From the NCBI GenBank assembly GCA_914767715.1, contig OU612071.1, forward strand, positions 17,294,948-17,358,947: a stretch of 64,000 bases of DNA, given 5' to 3'. The position numbers and the translations under genes are program-made. The number at the start of each line of letters is the position of its first letter. Within the stretch, counting starts at the first letter, position 1. Shown here one piece after another: positions 37,701 through 49,694 of this stretch. Origin of the DNA: Membranipora membranacea (Eukaryota > Bryozoa > Gymnolaemata > Cheilostomatida > Membraniporidae). The notes under the pieces were generated by a model that searched no databases, had not been told where the DNA came from, and saw only the letters and a list, made by a program, of their open reading frames with translations.

Positions 37701-39495
37701 CTTACCAACTACTCCCCTGTGGAGATAGAATCATAAATAGTTCCAGGATATTCCAGTGTAATTCAGGATTGTCCCAAATAAAAGCAATTATTCGCTCGGA
37801 TAACAGAATTACTGTAAACTTGAATGCTCAGAATGTTACTGCTTGTTATTCATAGGTCTATGCAGATCAGTTTCCTAAGCTTACAATTATGTCATTTTAC
37901 AAGTTACTATACCCTACTATGACAATGTAACCACAGGAACACTAGGAACACATCTTTTTGGACTATTACTTTCTATTCTTCCATAGACTTCCACCTCAGA
38001 AGGAGACTTGCTTTCAGAGCTCACTATTCAGTGAAGTGTTCACAGATTACCGATCCTGTAACAAGAACAACTCTACAGAGTCTCGCTAACAGTAACTACA
38101 ACGAGATAGAGGCTGTCTGTAAGCAAGGTTAGTAACTAAAAGTTAAATGTGGGATAAGGTTTATCCCTAGTAGTTCCAGAAAGCTGCATTATGGGATACC
38201 AATGTTGTGATCCTCAATACTTTTGAGTATACTGAGTGCCCATTTCCTTTATTTGATTTTTAATTTAATAATTAGTTTGTCTAGTTGTTATTACGCTTTC
38301 TGGTCTGATTGTTGACTGGTTGGTATATGTTAACAATACAACACATACATTTAGATTAGCTTTGCAAATGTCTCAAACTCATCACTTTGCCATTAGTTTT
38401 GAATTGCATTGTGGGATACCATATTATATTTAACATAACAGTTGTTGATTCTTTTCATAACAGTTGAAGTTTAGCTGTATATTTTTACTGTAGATTGTGA
38501 TAGAGAGACAGGAGCTGACGCAGCCTTACAATGTGATGGGGACATCCTAACTATAGTCTGGTACACAGACTTACAGTTTACTGGTGATGTAGATGTTATA
38601 CCTGCAGACCTACACCACATACTAACAAGCAAGCTTAATGCAATGGTGTCCGGATTCCTAAAAGTTGTCGTCTTCAATCGTGATCCACCGTAAGTAAAGC
38701 TAGGGTGTAATAACAAGGATAGTGAGCAGGGCATTCTTGTAATTACTATAAGACCATGCTTGGTATGATTATTAAAGATCTCAGGCTAAAAAGTCACAAA
38801 AACCACCTGACCACATGATCCTTATAAAACCCAATCCTAATTACGAGCCGAGCCGACACTGTATAATATATTCATCGGCAGCCAGAGAGCAATGATGCTA
38901 TGTATTACGTAATTGTGATTATGTATGTATGAATATATTATGTAATTATGGAAGTGAGGTCTGCCGGCTCGTCATCTCTAGCGCAAAGCATATAGTGTTG
39001 AGCTGAACCATAATCGACCTATGAGACTAATGATCTGTGTCATTTAGAGTCTACTTACTTTGCTCTGACCTCTGACCTCTGACGCTCTTTACGATATTTA
39101 GCTTAGCCTCAATATGGGGTACCGATATTGCTGAAGTTTTCTTAAAAATTATTTTGAAAACTTGATGTTGAATTCCTACATAACTGATGGCTCATAGGGA
39201 AGAGATAGTAGATGGGAGCTACTCTGATGCAAGTCAAGCTAATCAGATCATCAAAATCAATAGCTTGTGGTTGTTTTTGCTGACACCCAACTTATTCAAC
39301 GCATGTAGTAGTAATATACACACATGAAGTCAGAATAACATCTTTATATTGCATTTACAACGTAATTTCATATTCTAATTTTGTAGAGTGGTTTATCCAA
39401 CTCAGACTAAGGATGGACTCCCAGCGGAGATTTATCTCTCATCTATCTGCATGGATAATAAAATCTACAACCAGAAGTCTGACAAATGTGAATAA
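34713..39495 (+). CDS. Gene C: secreted NHL-propeller / Thr-rich / module X protein (about 623 aa)
   Basis: Predicted secreted protein from seven exons: 34713-34727, 35212-35276, 35662-36521, 36761-37246, 37987-38127, 38494-38689 and 39387-39495. The first two exons join to a signal peptide (MSAVKILCLISAYLGVVLCS); exit phases 0, 2, 1, 1, 1, 2 all fit. Exon 3 carries NHL-type repeats, with DGTPGLFHHP...LTDTSNNKIRWV, DGSFVEARFDNL...VVADNANNQIRLL and HPWALMVDGDTLYIGTNSGLRRI, a beta-propeller usually used for binding. Exon 4 is a Thr/Pro-rich, probably O-glycosylated stalk (about residues 320-420), then about 55 residues with two Cys that I do not recognise. Exons 5-7 encode module X (about 147 aa, six Cys), nearly the same as the end of gene B. 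No transmembrane segment is seen. The first exon is the least certain part. Function is unknown; adhesion or recognition is an inference from the architecture. Confidence 0.8.
34816..34998 (+). mobile_element. tRNA-derived SINE, plus strand
   Basis: The head AGGAGTGGTCTGATGTTTAA (A-box-like) is followed about 40 bases later by AAGTTCGATTCCCGG, an exact B-box core. A tRNA-unrelated body then ends in AATAAAGATCTCCCTTTAAA. It is about 183 bp and lies in the intron between the first two exons of gene C. Confidence 0.65.
37304..37424. mobile_element. Palindromic MITE, family 1, copy d
   Basis: CTAGATCAAGTTGGATCCAG at the left pairs with CTAGACCAAGTTCGGTCCAC read from the right. The centre is CCACTGGTCAAGCC then TCCAGTGGAG. 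It sits in the gene C intron before the module X exons. Confidence 0.65.
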
Positions 39496-39540
39496 TCTGA
39501 TCTACGAAACGATGAGACAAACTGAACCCAGGCTCTCCAG

Positions 39541-40030
39541 TGGATTTAATACACTTCTTTACCGTCTACTGTTTAGTAAAACCCCTTTCTTTCACATGTA
39601 TTATACATTCTGCGAGGCTGTTTTGGAAACCTCCTGTATTAACTAACCGCAATTTGTAAACGCTTGATTTAATTCAATAATATGGTTTGAAGTTTTCCAA
39701 AAATTCCCTGAAAGGGTTTGAGCCTCTGTCCAGTAATAAAATAACTTTATTTGTAGTGTGTAACCTTTACACATTTCTATTTACATTTCTATTTACATTT
39801 TTATTTTACATGGATCTATTTACACTTCTTTACCATTCACTGTTTATTAAAACCTTTTTTTCACATGTATTACACATCCTGTGCGGCTGTTCTTGGAACC
39901 TCGGGTGTAAAACTGAGAGTGTTTTAATTAATACAATATTGTTAGAAGTTTTCCAAGAATATCCTTGAAAGAGTTTGATACCTCTGTCCAATGATAAGCT
40001 TCCATTATTTGTAGTGTGTAACCTTATACT
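39541..40030 (+). repeat. Tandem duplication downstream of gene C
   Basis: Two diverged units about 270 bp apart share TACACTTCTTTACC, TTTCACATGTATTA, AAGTTTTCCAA and TTATTTGTAGTGTGTAACCT. The first overlaps the probable gene C 3'UTR. Confidence 0.6.
39735..39740 (+). terminator. Candidate poly(A) signal of gene C
   Basis: AATAAA 240 bases after the gene C stop, inside the first copy of a 3' tandem duplication. Position is the only support. Confidence 0.35.
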
Positions 40031-41443
40031 GTATTTGACATCAACATTATTTTTAATTACCGCAGGTGTGTGTTTTCTCTTCATTATTTACGTTGCAAAT
40101 CATCATTAGTAAAATGAAAAAATGACATTATAATTTATGTAGGAATGGGTACAGGTAACTTGAGGATGAGCAGAGGACACATTAGAATTCTGATCAGCCA
40201 TTTAATAGTGATTATGTAAAATAACAACCTTTATGTGATTTTCTCTTGTAACCAGCAAAACTTTACTCGAGCTTGCATTTACTCCTCTTCTAAGGTGTTT
40301 AATCGCTGCAATATTGGTAAAAAATCTCTGAAATACCCTCCATGAAAATAACTGCGAGTGAGGTATAAAAAATTAGAATGTTACAGTTTGGGAATATTGT
40401 TTTCTCCTGATAAGAAGGTCTAGACACAGATATAAAACCAGTGGTACTTTTGTACAGTGAGTAAGTGGAGCTCAGCTCCACTTGGTTATAAACACCCTTC
40501 TTGAAGTGGAGCTGAGCTCCACTTCAATTCTTTTTATTCCCTTGATAAGCAGGGCTCTCAGCCTGGGAGGATTCGAAACCTGAGTTTTGATATTAGCATG
40601 TCGCATAGTGGTATTTTAAAGGTGTAAAAAGCCCTGAGCATAAACAGCACAATAACGTTACTCTCGGTCAATCTTGATACTTTGATTGAAAAGTAACAAA
40701 CAATCAAGCGAAGTCAATGCCCCTCCGGAAGATATCCAACCATTAAATATAGAGGAGCGTGGGGCAGAGATAGTTTTTTTCGGCACCTTGTACATATACT
40801 TTAAATGATCATTTGTTTTAAACAATCCAACAGAGCTCTGAATTTCTTCCAACTTTTGTTCATGTCTAATTTTAAGGCCAGTATGTACATGCAACATGTA
40901 CTTTTGTCTGTGATATGTAATAAATCAATCAACCAGCCAAAACCAACAGGGACATGTCACTGATGTCACTAGGTGAAAGGTCAGAGCCCATCGACTCTGA
41001 GTATGCTCTTAAAACAAGCGATACAGCATAGTCGGTTCTGATCGTTTGAGACAAAACTTCTCGTGTTGTACAGTGAAACGAAGCACAGCATTACAAAGTA
41101 ATAAACAATGCATCGCTTAGTAATTATCGATTCCTCAGGTAAACATTTTTTGGATTCACAACGACTGAATGGATTGCAGTTTCATACTTGTCAATATTAA
41201 AGCTTTGCTCTTAGTTCTCAAATGACTGAAATTGGACCTTGGTTATATATATTGATCAAATACTTTGGTGGCACTTAGCCCTGTTCACACGGCCACGGAT
41301 TTTGTTTTTTTTGGTTTTTTGGATGGCCATGTACTTCTCGGTATAGTTTCAGTAGTTGTCTTCTGCTGTTTTAGCTCTAATCTTCAGCACTTTGAGCTTT
41401 GACTTTTTCCCTGTTCCATTGACAGATTGCACTAAATATTGAA

Positions 41444-41580
41444 GTAATAATGTGAAAACATGGCTAAGTTTAAAAAAATTTAGTATTAGTATGACCATGA
41501 CCATGACCTTGACTTTGATCACGGTCATACTCATGGTGTTTTAAATTTTCTTTAGCTTAGCCATGTTTTCACATTATTAC
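41444..41580. repeat. Foldback hairpin inside the hAT-like element
   Basis: A 25-bp arm at 41444-41468, starting GTAATAATGTG, recurs perfectly in inverted form at 41556-41580. Further pairing inside includes GTATGACC with GGTCATAC. It abuts exactly the internal copy of the transposon end at 41581. Confidence 0.75.
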
Positions 41581-41691
41581 CAGTGGTACTTTTGTACAGT
41601 GAGTAAGTGGAGCTCAACTCCACTTGGTTATAAACACCCTTCTTGAAGTGGAGCTGAGCTCAACCTCAATTTTGTTTATTCCCTGGATAAG

Positions 41692-42119
41692 CAGGGCTCT
41701 CAGCCTGGGAGGATTCGAAACCTGAGTTTTGATATTAGCATGTCGCATAGTGGTATTTTAAAGGTGTAAAACTCTCTTGGGATCTCTGGGATCATTGTTT
41801 GATCATTAATTTAGAAATGACTTGATTAGGCAGTGCAGTGAGAGTATAATTACGGTGAGTGCAGTGAGAGGCATTATTAGTATAGACAGTGCAGTATTAT
41901 TTACATATCTTATCACAACTAGAATCTAATACCTGACCATTCATTAATAATATGGCATAAATTATTGTAAGGCAACATTTAGCATTGTTTATATATTATT
42001 CATCTCTGCCAACGAGCAAAATCTGAGTTTTTAGCTTACATTCTAAAATCCCTGAGTAGCCTGAGTTGAACCCAAAAATCTGAGTAACTCGGGCTAAACC
42101 TGAGTGGTTGAGAGCCCTG
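41692..42119. mobile_element. Nested element with CAGGGCTCTCA ends
   Basis: CAGGGCTCTCA at 41692-41702 pairs with TGAGAGCCCTG at 42109-42119, with nearby CCTGAGT motifs in both arms. The same left end occurs at 40550, inside the outer left copy of the repeat. No clear target duplication. Confidence 0.5.
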
Positions 42120-43021
42120 TCGAAAACAATGGGGAGTAAACTGTTCTCATGCTGGAGCCATACTTATAGATGGTAAATACATTAATATTTGAGTGTTGGC
42201 TATGTGTTGTCAGTCCACAGAAAAGTTTTCTGAAAATAAAAGCAGAAGCATCTACAACCAATTATATCTGTTGCTGGGAAATTGGGGATATCTGGCTCCC
42301 TCTGGCATACCTATCAAAGACAGGTGATGTCAGAGGATATAGGCTAACAATAAAGCTGCCCATTGGCCACCTCTACAGAAGGTTGCTGGCTAAACCTGGC
42401 CGGCTGGGAGGATCGATTGATGAATTAAAAAATATAAATAAGTAAGAGCTCCACTTCATTATCCCTTACAAAAGTACCACTGTATAAAACTACTGAATTT
42501 TTATATCTGTGGGTTCATAGTCATGTTATCAGAGGAAAGTGACACTCTATTCTTGAGATTAATATGCATCTTGTTGTAATGCTCAGCAAACGGGATGCCA
42601 ATAAACCTAGGAGAAAAATCAAGGATTCAAGGATTGTCACAAACTTTATAACTATGTGAATATCTAAACAAAGAGTCAGTCATTTCTTATCAGGCCTCTC
42701 CGTTGCCACTTCTATATATGTGGCATCTTAAAATGTACAGTGAGCTATACTAAACTTTGATCAATTTCTCCATCTGTCAGTAGTACTGAATGAAATAAAC
42801 TGGCTTGTATAGAGAATTTGCCTTTCATCGATAGTTATCTCAACGACAAAACCGTTCTATAGCCTGATTAAAAGCACTATATACTATGCCAAAATTAGGT
42901 TACTGCTACCTTCATCATTATGAGAACAAAAAGCTGGCGGCTGACTACATGTATAACATAGCATGATAACACGGAACTTACAAACCTATAAACATTTGTA
43001 TTCTCCCTTAAATGAGTGATC

Positions 43022-46000
43022 ATGTTGGTAACGTATATTTGGTTATTTCTGAGTATCCTCAGCTTTTGCTCCGCAGATCCGGATAATAAAACGAGTGTCA
43101 TCACCGAGGATCATAGCAATGTGGCTACCAATCTCTGTTATGGACTCAAATCTAGTGGAGTAGCAGAGATCACAGTGAAGAACAATACTATGAAGGTAAC
43201 TTTTTTACTGTGTACATTCTGGTGTTGAGAATACCTGATAGCTTATGGACAGTGTCAGTATCATCACAATGTGTGTCACTTTAAAAATGTGTTTGCCTCT
43301 ATGTCAAGGCTGCATTTACTGTGCGAAATTGCTCTCAAATAGAGGCCGGCCCCAAAAACTCAGAAGTCGGCAGCTGTAGTGGTTTAGCGACTTGGTTCAA
43401 AACTTGCATGCTAACAGCCTTTGTACAAAATAACTTAGCACCCCCTCTGATGGTGTCTGATTTGTATACCTGTGTCTTTAGGTCCTTGTGTGTTGTGCCT
43501 GTTGAATGTGGTGTACAAGTGCGGTGTATGTGGTGTGCACACCTGGTGTCTGCTGTACTGGTGTATGTACACTTCCGAAGTATGCGATGTGTACCAAGTA
43601 TACTTCAGTTCAATATAGTATGATGACATCACAAGCAAATTAATATAACATGTCCATACTTAATAAGGCGGCATTTTCTTGTACAATCTATACCCAATCT
43701 ATTGATAGGATATCAGTCTAATAGATCATTAATATTATTTCTGATGTAATGGTTGTGTGGGCACATGTACCAGTGAAATATTGTCACTTGTCATTATAAA
43801 TGAATTGTCACAAGTCTGGTGTTTTGACTGTATCCTTTAGGTTTGGTGTGATTTGGATTCCTCTGATGGACCATGGATAACCATTCTTAAGAGATTCAAT
43901 GGTTCGACTGATTTTGACCAGCCGTTGAACAAATATAAGAGCGGGTTCGGTTACGTGAATGGAGAATACTGGCTGGGTGAGTATAACCGTTGCAACAAGA
44001 AATCCCTGCTGTAGATGCATGACTTTCTAATTAAAGAAGGCAAATTATCTGTGAGTGGCTGTAAATTTTTTGCGTTGCATTAATTCAAAGATAAGAACCA
44101 TTTATGACCAAAAACATATTAAATATGTGTGGCTGGATGGTTGGATTGGTTAAATTAAATCTTTAGATTGCATCTAGTAACAATTAACATGTTTTTAGTT
44201 TTACCAAGCAATATTACAAAAACTATTTGTTTTTAATTTCAATTTCTTTCTTTCAAGGTTTGGAAAACATTCATTTACTTACTGAGAATGATGATGCAAA
44301 GTTGAGGATAGATATGAAATCTTATAAAGAACCTAGAGGGAAGGGGCTGACGGCGTATGCCCTGTATGATAAATTCAGAGTGGGTGATGAGAACACAGGC
44401 TATACCCTGGAAGAGATAAGCGGTTACAATGGTAGGGTTATAATTTGGTTTGAAGCTTGAAAATCCCAGTAATGCTTCTGTGAGATATGACACCATTCCA
44501 AGGCTCAAACAATCAGTTTCGGTTTGCATTATAATTTACCAAATGTCCTTTATCCTAGGTACAGCAGGCGATATGGAAACAAGCGGGACTTTGAACATTG
44601 GAGGACCTCATAAAGGACAGAAATTTTCAACAAAAGATAGAGATTATGACGCTGTACCTAATGGTAACTGTGCAGGTATTGTAATTAGAATATCTTTATC
44701 CCTTACTTGTAAAGTGCAGAGAATTGGGTCCTCGATGCTTGGACACATGCACATCACAAATGTACCATTAAAACATTAATTAAGACTGCAAACTACAAAC
44801 TGTGCCGTTGCCCAAACAAATCCTCAAAATTCTTTGCCTGCACAAAACGGGGAGCTCAATTCTCACCATGCACACATAAAACCTGTTCAAAAGCTTTATT
44901 CAATAAAAAAAGAGATTTTGTATCATAGATTGGACACTGCTCCTGTTACAGATCAATACATAGTAAGTCTTGGCCCCTGATTCAAAGTGTTGTGAGGGAC
45001 AAAGAACTCACACTCTAGTAACTTTATTATCAAATACAGGAGTGTTGGATCCTGTCCTGCACATTACTTGTGTTTATCATATAAAATTACAAACCAAACA
45101 TTAATACTATAATTATTGCTTCAGTTGTTTTAATACAATGTAAATTTTGGTTCTATATTGTGTAATGGTATTATCATGTACTATGTAATGGTATATTTGT
45201 ATAATGTGTAATAGTTAGCACTCTCAACTTTATGGACCTCTGAATCCGCCTAAGGAATCTTTAATTTGATTATGTGTGCCTTACAAGGGTTTGGCCTAAA
45301 AATGTGGTTGAGTTGCGAACAAGTGGTTGCCCGTACTCTGAAAGTAAAATGACCGTCCAAAATTTAAAAAAAAAAGAAATTATGGGTAATAAGGATAAAT
45401 ATGACTGTATTATGAAATATTGCATTTAATAAAAAAAATAGCGCAACTTAATAATAATGATAATAATCGGTATTCCTCTGACTAAATACTCACCAGGACA
45501 ATTCAGTATGTGATGACAACTTCACCTTCAGTAAAATTCAAGATTCGCTTGGAGCTCCGCGGGAAATACAAATGGCAGACTTGTCAATAAAAATGGAGCT
45601 TCAACAAATTAAAAACAATGATCAGCTGATATAGCCAAGGACTTAACTTTGCCTTGAACTGGAGCTTTACAATAGTTATTTTATCCAACAAATTACAACC
45701 TTGAATATTGCCATGCCATAAGAGTTTTCACAACAGTGATAAATTACATTGTGAATTTCTCTGACGGAAAGCTGCTCGCTCCCTTTGGCGGGAATGAAAT
45801 ATGTATAATACTGAGTAATTCAATAATTTCACCAAGTTCTTGATGTGCAGTATACATTTATTCAATTATAATCATTCCAATCACCAAAGCTATTCCTAAA
45901 TGAGCTGATGATTGATGTCTCAGCAGTTGCTTATAGTCACAGCAGGTAGCAATCTTATTCAATCTTAGGAGTCGATTAAATGTCGACATTATTGCATCAT

Positions 46001-48308
46001 GTGCTTTGTTTTCGCTAACAATGGTCTTGCCGTCTTTCTAAAGAGTTCTCAAACATTCATTTTCTGGTGGAACTATTGTTCTTCCTAACACAGTGATCTT
46101 TCAACATCATAACTTTTCTTTTTGTTCTCCAAAGTTGCTTCATAAATTCAAAATTAAATTGTTTCTTTTCAGCTTCGCTTGATAATAAGGATGAATAACC
46201 ATTATAATAAATTTTAATTGAATTTTTGAGCTTTGAAGGCAGCAGTATCGACTGATCCTTTGAAGACAGTAATCCTTCAACAATTAACTTTTGGTTTACC
46301 AAAGTTGCACCCTTATTCGTTAATCTTTCTACTGTTTCCTTTCAGCATCGCTTGACAATGGCGATGAGTAATCATTAAAATGAAATGAAAATCAAAAGTC
46401 CAAATCAAAAACTAAAATTTTAAAGTATGAAAATCTGAAATTTTGTCATCACGTGAATAATAAAAGTAAAGTATTATCAGCTGAAAGTAGTAAAACATCA
46501 TAATATAAAATTTCATACTAGTTATCACATACGTACAGTGTGGCCCAAAATATTTTGTTCCTAATTTTATCACTTTGCGAACAAATAAACACAAACCGAA
46601 GATAAAGATGAGGCCGCAATAAAAATATTTGCTCATATTTGATAATGAAAGGTTTTCATCTAATGAAATAAAGTGTTGCTTGGTATTTTTAGCTGATTAC
46701 GATGGTGGATGGTGGTTTAGACAATGTTATACAGCTTGTCTAACATGTGGGCCATGGACGAGTCGCCCCAGATCAGGAATCGCAAAGGCTTTGATTTATT
46801 TTCCTTATACCGAGTTCAAGATCGGTCTTATTGAGGCTTCAATGAAAGTAAAACTACCAAAAATCCTGTTAGGTATGAAATCTCAGATACTCTAAAAACT
46901 CCTAAATGATCAATGCTGTAGCTATTGGAATGAGTGAGATACAAGTTATGATTCCTTTGTCAACAACTTCTTTTATTATAACTATTGCTATTTGTTCAGG
47001 AGTTACATTTGATCATTTCGCTTTTGAAAATAATTTTTGAAGACTACTTGAAGGCTATTGCTACTAATATCATCTGTGACTTCATCTAAGTTGAATCTTT
47101 TTGTGATAGCATGTGACATCATAGAATGAATGCAAGTATACGTCAATTAATTTGTGAAATTCACATTTTACAGAACAGTTTAATTTTCATTCATAGATTT
47201 GGGCAACGTATCAACCACACGGAAGACACAAACATCAGCTACGACAATTACACTACCAACAACCAAACTAGAGACTACAATGCTGACGCCAATAACCACA
47301 CCTTCACTGACATCTTCCACGAAAACCTCACCAGTGATGACAGTATCCGCATTGACCTCAACAAAACGGCATGTGCACACAGGAGCTGCACTTAGAACAC
47401 AAAACACAACAACCTCATCTAATCTGCAAATGATGCCAATAAAACCCCAAACAACAACCACACTAAGAGCACAAAAGACACCGCCCACAATAACCTCACC
47501 TATGACAACGACAAAATTAACAAAAATACCAAGACTACCAAATGCATCAACAACGACACCACCAACAGACACCACATGGATGACTGCAACACAAAGACCA
47601 GCAACCACGCCAACAGCAGCACCAACAACATATTCCATAACAAAGACAACTCCAACGTTCACATTATCAATGACACCACAAACAAAAACTCCTCCAACCA
47701 CAACAGCACAAACAACAACACCAACTGGGATGCCGTCAACAAAAATCTCACATATGACAACAGCCAAATCGACAACAACACCAAGACCTCCAACTGCAAC
47801 TGCAACACAAATATTATCACCAACAAAAACCACATTGATGACCACAACACAACAAGCAGCAGCCAAACCTAGGCCGGCGCCACCAACAACTTCCACAACA
47901 AAGTCAACAGCAACATTTGCACTATCAACGACGTCACAAACAAAAAATCCATCAGGTACGAAAGCTCAAGCAAGTACACCAACAGCCACACCTCCAACAA
48001 CAGCCAGAGCAAAAACACTAAATACAGCGACCACACCGATAACAACAACAACAACCACAACAAACAAAAGTTCAACAGCAACAACAACAACAACCACAAC
48101 AAACAAAAGTTCAACAGCAACAACAATAATAGCGACAACAAAAACAATAGCGACAACAAAAACACTAACTGCAACACAAACTGCATTAAGTATAGCAGGT
48201 GGAATGGTATTCTTTTTCTTGGTACTAGGTTCGGTCATGCTAGTCTGGTATAGGAGCAACTTATACCGATGCCAAAGGGGAAACCTAATTTCTCCACAAA
48301 TGGAATGA
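43022..48308 (+). CDS. Gene A: membrane-anchored fibrinogen-related protein with mucin stalk (about 630 aa)
   Basis: Type I membrane protein from six exons: 43022-43195, 43841-43976, 44258-44431, 44559-44675, 46693-46872 and 47197-48308. The start ATG follows an in-frame stop at 43013 and opens a signal peptide (MLVTYIWLFLSILSFCSA). Exons 1-5 encode a fibrinogen C-terminal-type domain: KVWCDLDSSDGPWITILKRF, FGYVNGEYWLG, LENIHLLTENDDAKLRIDM, YTLEEISGYNGTAGDM and DGGWWFRQCY. The usual ligand-loop sequence after GWW is replaced by CYTACLTCGPW, with extra Cys. Exon 6 supplies about 320 residues very rich in Thr, Ala and Pro (mucin-like), then one transmembrane helix (GGMVFFFLVLGSVMLVWY) and a basic tail of about 20 residues. 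The last-exon phase (1) matches that of module X in gene B, which follows the same domain there. A lectin-like or recognition receptor role is inferred from architecture. Confidence 0.88.
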
Positions 48309-48599
48309 AAGGAAACACTAAATAGAGTTGTAGCAGGAAGTGGATTATTCAGGGAGTGTGGGTGGGTTGGTGGATGAGAGGATTGGTGTGTGTCCCTCCT
48401 TCCCTGGTTTATTGAATCGCACTAAAAAGGTTTTCACACTGATCTGATATATTGTAGGTTGAAACATATATTAGTCTGCCTCGATAATGATTTAAAAATT
48501 TGCAATCACTGCTCTCTTTCTCAGAATGTCACTTTGTTTTGTCTTCATAAATGAACTCCGTCTATAAGACAAAGTTGGTGTCGAGAGCTAGTACTCTTA

Positions 48600-48796
48600 T
48601 GGTCAAAACACACTTCAGAGGTTGCAACCTCAGAGGTTTGCACACAACGTCACCATTGTTAAAATATATGCTGACAGCAGCTTCACCCGCAACCTCAAAA
48701 TGCAGAGCGGTTTGCATAACGTCGGAGGATCGATGTGTATATAAAAACTCATTGAGGATCCGCTGAGGTTGCAACCTCTCAAGTGTGTTCAGACCA
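48600..48796. mobile_element. Harbinger-like MITE (197 bp)
   Basis: Left arm TGGTCAAAACACACTTCAGA and, read from the right, TGGTCTGAACACACTTGAGA, both continuing into GGTTGCAACCTCAG: about 34 bp of inverted repeat. TTA flanks both sides (48597-48599 and 48797-48799), as expected for PIF/Harbinger-type insertion. Confidence 0.65.
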
Positions 48797-49002
48797 TTAT
48801 GCTCCTTAAGATTTTAGGTCAAGATATGGATTTGTCACTGTTTTAAATTTAATTTGTTTTACGTACCCATAGATATGGCCTTGTAAATAACTCCCACTGG
48901 ATTGCTTTATCGTCACTGTTGCTTATGAAGCAGGTAAAGAACCTAATTAGAAAAAGTTTTAAAGCCAAGATCTCAATCTGGTGGCAGAGTCGCAAACATA
49001 TT

Positions 49003-49080
49003 GGCTCTGATTGCCTGGTGGCTGATTGGCTGGTTGTCCAGCCCAAGCGCCAATCAGATCAGAGCCAAGACATTGGCTAG
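49003..49080. repeat. Palindromic GGCTCTGATTG repeat
   Basis: ATTGGCTCTGATTGCCTGG at the left pairs with CCAATCAGATCAGAGCCAA at the right. Related single arms occur near 50240, 53215-53285 and 54452. It appears to be another small foldback family. Confidence 0.45.
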
Positions 49081-49116
49081 TGGCAGAGTGGTGTTACAAT
49101 AGTTGAGCATTCTACG

Positions 49117-49206
49117 AGCCTTGTTCACACGGCCGCCGGTTTTAGCCTTTTTTCGTTTTTTGGGTGACAAAGAAAACAAAATCCCGTGGCCGCTTGAACA
49201 TGGCTA
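49117..49206. mobile_element. Short foldback MITE, family 2
   Basis: GAGCCTTGTTCACACGGCCG at the left pairs with the reverse complement of CGTGGCCGCTTGAACATGGC at the right. A partial copy of the left half lies at 41277-41335 (CCCTGTTCACACGGCCACGG). Confidence 0.55.
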
Positions 49207-49694
49207 CCAATTTACCTGATGAGAGAATATACTTGTCCTAAAATAGCCTCCAACAAACAGTTCACTGCAGAATTCTGACTTGAATTATATCATTACAATG
49301 ATTCTATCCGAAGATTGATCCAAATATTTTAGCTGTAACACCTCTAACACATCAAGTCTAAATTTAAAACTTTCAATCACAATCACATCGAACGAGTTTT
49401 CTTATTTCCCAAAGCTTTAATGTCTTTCAACTGTAAACTTCTCTGATAAACAATAGTGTTCAGTGAAATAGTGTGGTAGGCTTGTCTTGATCTCTTGATA
49501 TCAAGTTGTTTTAAAAACCAAACACTTAAACAACGTAAGTTTACGATCCTATCAGTAAGGACACGCCATGGGTGTTTATACTCTTATTCGTGGGAAAGTC
49601 AAGATGGAGACTGATAAGATGATGACAAATAGTGGTACGACTTGAACAGAGCTGCTCAGTGAGCTTTCTATCACTCACTAATACAAATCAATCA

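Larger units (their letters stand above)
40439..42482. mobile_element. hAT-like DNA transposon with target duplication (2044 bp)
   Basis: Both ends carry the 16-base inverted repeat CAGTGGTACTTTTGTA without mismatch. The element is flanked by an 8-bp direct duplication TATAAAAC at 40431-40438 and 42483-42490. An 8-bp duplication and a CAGTGG end are typical of hAT elements. Subterminal GTGGAGCTCAGCTCCAC palindromes are present. No transposase is recognisable, so it is probably non-autonomous. About 190 bp of the left end is repeated inside at 41581-41771, followed by a further internal inverted-repeat unit. It sits between genes C and A. Confidence 0.8.
48309..49694. other. Intergenic region between genes A and B, rich in MITEs
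   Basis: No gene seen. It holds a 197-bp element with long inverted ends (48600-48796), a repeat with palindromic GGCTCTGATTG ends (about 49003-49080) and a short foldback element (49117-49206). Confidence 0.55.

Noticed and set aside
37601-37855. Open frame of 84 codons within gene C, considered as an extra exon
   Set aside because: From the phase-1 donor at 37246, entry at 37610 hits a stop after about ten codons, whereas direct joining 37246 to 37987 keeps frame and matches the gene B join.
40658-40897. Minus-strand open frame of 79 codons inside the hAT-like element, considered as a transposase relic
   Set aside because: No transposase motif could be identified; too short to support.
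47180-47896. Long minus-strand open frame (238 codons), Val-rich
   Set aside because: It is the antisense of the Thr-rich ACA/ACC repeats of gene A, which seldom contain stops in reverse. The same applies to 47869-48259 and 36795-37067.
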